38,785 bases of DNA from a virus, in IMG/VR virus record IMGVR_UViG_3300028024_000194, positions 1 to 38,785 of that record. One strand, given 5' to 3'. A program made the position numbers and the translations under genes. Position 1 is the stretch's first letter; the number at the start of each line of letters is the position of its first letter. The notes beneath the pieces were generated by a model, which made no database searches, was not told where the DNA came from, and was given only the letters and a program-made list of their open reading frames with translations. This document shows, in pieces, positions 37,223-38,785 of the stretch.

Positions 37223-37254
37223 TGTTCTATGATAATGAACAGGAGTGAAATTTA

Positions 37255-37641
37255 ATGTTGGGTACAAATATTAGAAAAGTAAGAAAAGAGAAGAAAATAA
37301 GCATTAATAAATTATCAGAAATAACAGGTATATCTTTGGGCTATTTAAGTGATTTAGAAAATAATAAAGCTACAAATCCTGCTTTAGAAAAGCTTGAATC
37401 AATTGCTAATGCTTTAGAAATACCATTAAACAAATTATTGTCCACCGAAGAAAAACTAGATATGGCTTTAGGAACTATAGATAAGATTACAACACTAGCA
37501 GAAGAAGCATTGAATGGTTTCGATTCTAAAAATAGTATTTATGGTATAGCTTCACATTTTGATAATGAAACTTTTTCAAAAAATGAGCAGGACGAAATAA
37601 TTAATTTTATAAAGTATGTAATATCTAAAAGAAATGGCTAA
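37255..37641 (+). CDS. CI-like XRE phage repressor
   Basis: A 128-residue protein. An N-terminal XRE domain at about 5-64 (IRKVRKEKKISINKLSEITG, then ISLGYLSDLENNKATNPALE) is followed by a helical C-terminal region (EEKLDMALGTIDKITTLAEE). There is no LexA/S24-type self-cleaving peptidase domain; induction may instead depend on the ORF6N antirepressor. It lies opposite the early operon and upstream of the integrase, the usual place of the lysogeny repressor. Ribosome site AGGAGTGAAATTTA. Confidence 0.88.
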   Translation: MLGTNIRKVRKEKKISINKLSEITGISLGYLSDLENNKATNPALEKLESIANALEIPLNKLLSTEEKLDMALGTIDKITTLAEEALNGFDSKNSIYGIASHFDNETFSKNEQDEIINFIKYVISKRNG

Positions 37642-37690
37642 ATATTTTTACACATAAGTGATTAAATAATTTGTAAAGGAGTAATAGAGT

Positions 37691-38785
37691 ATGCAATACT
37701 CAACCTTAATAAGAAAGAAAGATAAAGGTTATCAATTTATAATTACTTATAAAGTTAATGACAAATGGAAAACTAAAAGTAAACAAGGGTTTAAAAAGAA
37801 AGAAGATGCCAAAACCTCAATGGATAAAGCTCTGGATGAGCTAAAGAAAGAAGTTAAAATTCAACCTGTAGATCCAACTATGGAAGGATTAACCTTCAAA
37901 CAATTTTCTGATATTTATATTGAACATATAAGCTTGTATAGTGAAGTTAATACAATTTTGGCATACAAAACAGTATTAAATAATTTTTCATCTTTAGACA
38001 ATATTGAAATATGTAAAATATCGAATTTAGATATTCAACAATCTATAGATAAATTTATGAAAAAAGGTTTAAATGTGAATACTATTAAAGACTATTTACG
38101 CAAATTAAATACTATCTTTAGAGCTGCAATAGATGAATATAATTTGCTTTACAAAATGCCAACTAAAGGTATTAAAATAGCAAAGGAAAAAGCTGAGATA
38201 ACTAAGAAAGCGTTAAATAAAATGGAGCTTGATAATTTATTTAAAGATTTCATAAAAAGTAAGTATTACCTTCTTTTATTAATTGCAGGAACTTGCGGTT
38301 TAAGATTGGGGGAAATTTTAGGACTAACTTGGAAAGATATAGACTTTAAAAACAACACAATTAAAGTTAACAAACAATGGAAACAAATTAGAATTAATAA
38401 TAAAGAAAGCGAAAAAGCTAATATATTTGACTTTGGAACCTTGAAAAGTAAAAATTCAAATAGAGAAGTTCCTATTCCGCCAAAAACATTAAATGAGTTG
38501 AAAAAATGCTCTAATGTTGTTAATATAGATAATAGAATTTTTAAATTTAACAATACCGATTCAATAAGTATATGTATTAATAGATTGCTTAAAAGAAAGG
38601 GGTACGATATTACAATTCATGAGCTTAGACATACTTATGCCACTATGTTAATAAGTAGCGGAGTAGATTTTAAAACTGCTGCTAAATTGCTCGGGCATAC
38701 TGTCCAGCAAACTATGAAAATTTATAGCCATGTAAATGATGATATGATGAAGCGTGCAACAGGTATAATTGAAAACATTTTTTGA
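37691..38785 (+). CDS. int: Phage integrase, tyrosine recombinase
   Basis: A 364-residue integrase. The N-terminal 60 residues are a basic DNA-binding (arm-type, AP2-like) domain (KDKGYQFIITYKVNDKWKTK). A SAM-like core-binding domain follows (about 70-165). The catalytic domain has R205 (TCGLRLGEIL), K252, H310 and R313 (HELRHTYATM), H336 (LLGHTVQQ) and Y345 (MKIYSHV). It inserts the phage into the host attachment site. It is transcribed with the repressor, and its stop is the last base of the window, so attP cannot be seen. Ribosome site AAAGGAGTAATAGAGT. Confidence 0.96.
   Translation: MQYSTLIRKKDKGYQFIITYKVNDKWKTKSKQGFKKKEDAKTSMDKALDELKKEVKIQPVDPTMEGLTFKQFSDIYIEHISLYSEVNTILAYKTVLNNFSSLDNIEICKISNLDIQQSIDKFMKKGLNVNTIKDYLRKLNTIFRAAIDEYNLLYKMPTKGIKIAKEKAEITKKALNKMELDNLFKDFIKSKYYLLLLIAGTCGLRLGEILGLTWKDIDFKNNTIKVNKQWKQIRINNKESEKANIFDFGTLKSKNSNREVPIPPKTLNELKKCSNVVNIDNRIFKFNNTDSISICINRLLKRKGYDITIHELRHTYATMLISSGVDFKTAAKLLGHTVQQTMKIYSHVNDDMMKRATGIIENIF

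Larger units (their letters stand above)
37056..37239. promoter_or_regulatory. Five 15-bp operators of the lysogeny switch
   Basis: Five sites share TTC(G/T)-N7-(C/T)GAA: 37056-37070, 37094-37108 (perfect palindrome about its centre base), 37124-37138, 37190-37204 and 37225-37239. Site 2 lies between the -35 and -10 of the leftward early promoter, and site 1 just downstream of it. Site 4 overlaps the -35 of the repressor promoter and site 5 lies just after its -10. The arrangement fits control of both promoters by CI-like and Cro-like proteins. Binding is inferred. Confidence 0.75.

Overview
The window is a nearly complete temperate phage (prophage) genome from a low-GC Firmicute, most likely a Clostridium. 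The evidence is the strongly AT-rich DNA, strong AGGAGG-type ribosome sites, and clostridial phage families (LLH holin, CD1375/XkdX-like small proteins, BC1881, ORF6N/ORF6C antirepressor, ArpU-like late regulator, P22-gp3-like small terminase). No tRNA, rRNA, CRISPR array or insertion sequence was seen. Attachment sites cannot be located: the integrase gene ends on the last base and the left-hand gene begins on base 1.

Layout. (1) 1-430, plus strand: a small XRE protein and a ribbon-helix-helix (RHH) protein with repeated operator-like decamers, placed like lysogeny or conversion genes. (2) 0.44-20.4 kb, minus strand: the late region, transcribed leftward from about 20.4 kb. It runs small terminase, large terminase, P22-type portal, scaffold, capsid, decoration protein, head-tail adaptor, nozzle-like protein, fibre genes, two ejection-type proteins, then the lysis genes (1-TM protein, amidase endolysin, holin). 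There is no tape measure, major tail protein, sheath or baseplate, so this looks like a short-tailed (podovirus-like) virion built on a P22-type plan. (3) 20.6-37.0 kb, minus strand: the early region. From the switch leftward it holds a Cro-like protein, HTH protein, antirepressor, small genes, SbcC-like ATPase, RecT/Bet, MBL-fold hydrolase, HD hydrolase, SSB, HNH nuclease, a second tyrosine recombinase, ERCC4 nuclease, a primase-helicase followed by an iteron-rich AT-rich region (candidate replication origin), and the ArpU-like late regulator. (4) 37.05-38.8 kb: the divergent lysogeny switch (five 15-bp operators), the plus-strand CI-like repressor and the integrase.

How it works together (inference). 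In the lysogen the repressor binds the five operators, blocks the leftward early promoter and controls its own. On induction the leftward early operon makes recombination and replication proteins, and the ArpU-like protein then activates the late promoter near 20.41 kb. That promoter has three TGRCAG repeats upstream and an intrinsic terminator about 30 nt after the predicted start, so late expression may need activation and read-through. Further intrinsic terminators punctuate the late region.

The points most worth a second look are: the late promoter with its immediate terminator; the iteron origin; the second recombinase beside an 11-8-11 bp inverted repeat, divergent promoters and a putative small RNA; the promoter-RHH-terminator cassette among the tail genes; the internal start in the endolysin; two genes whose expected ATG is ATA or ACG; and the start-less KTSC gene on the opposite strand.
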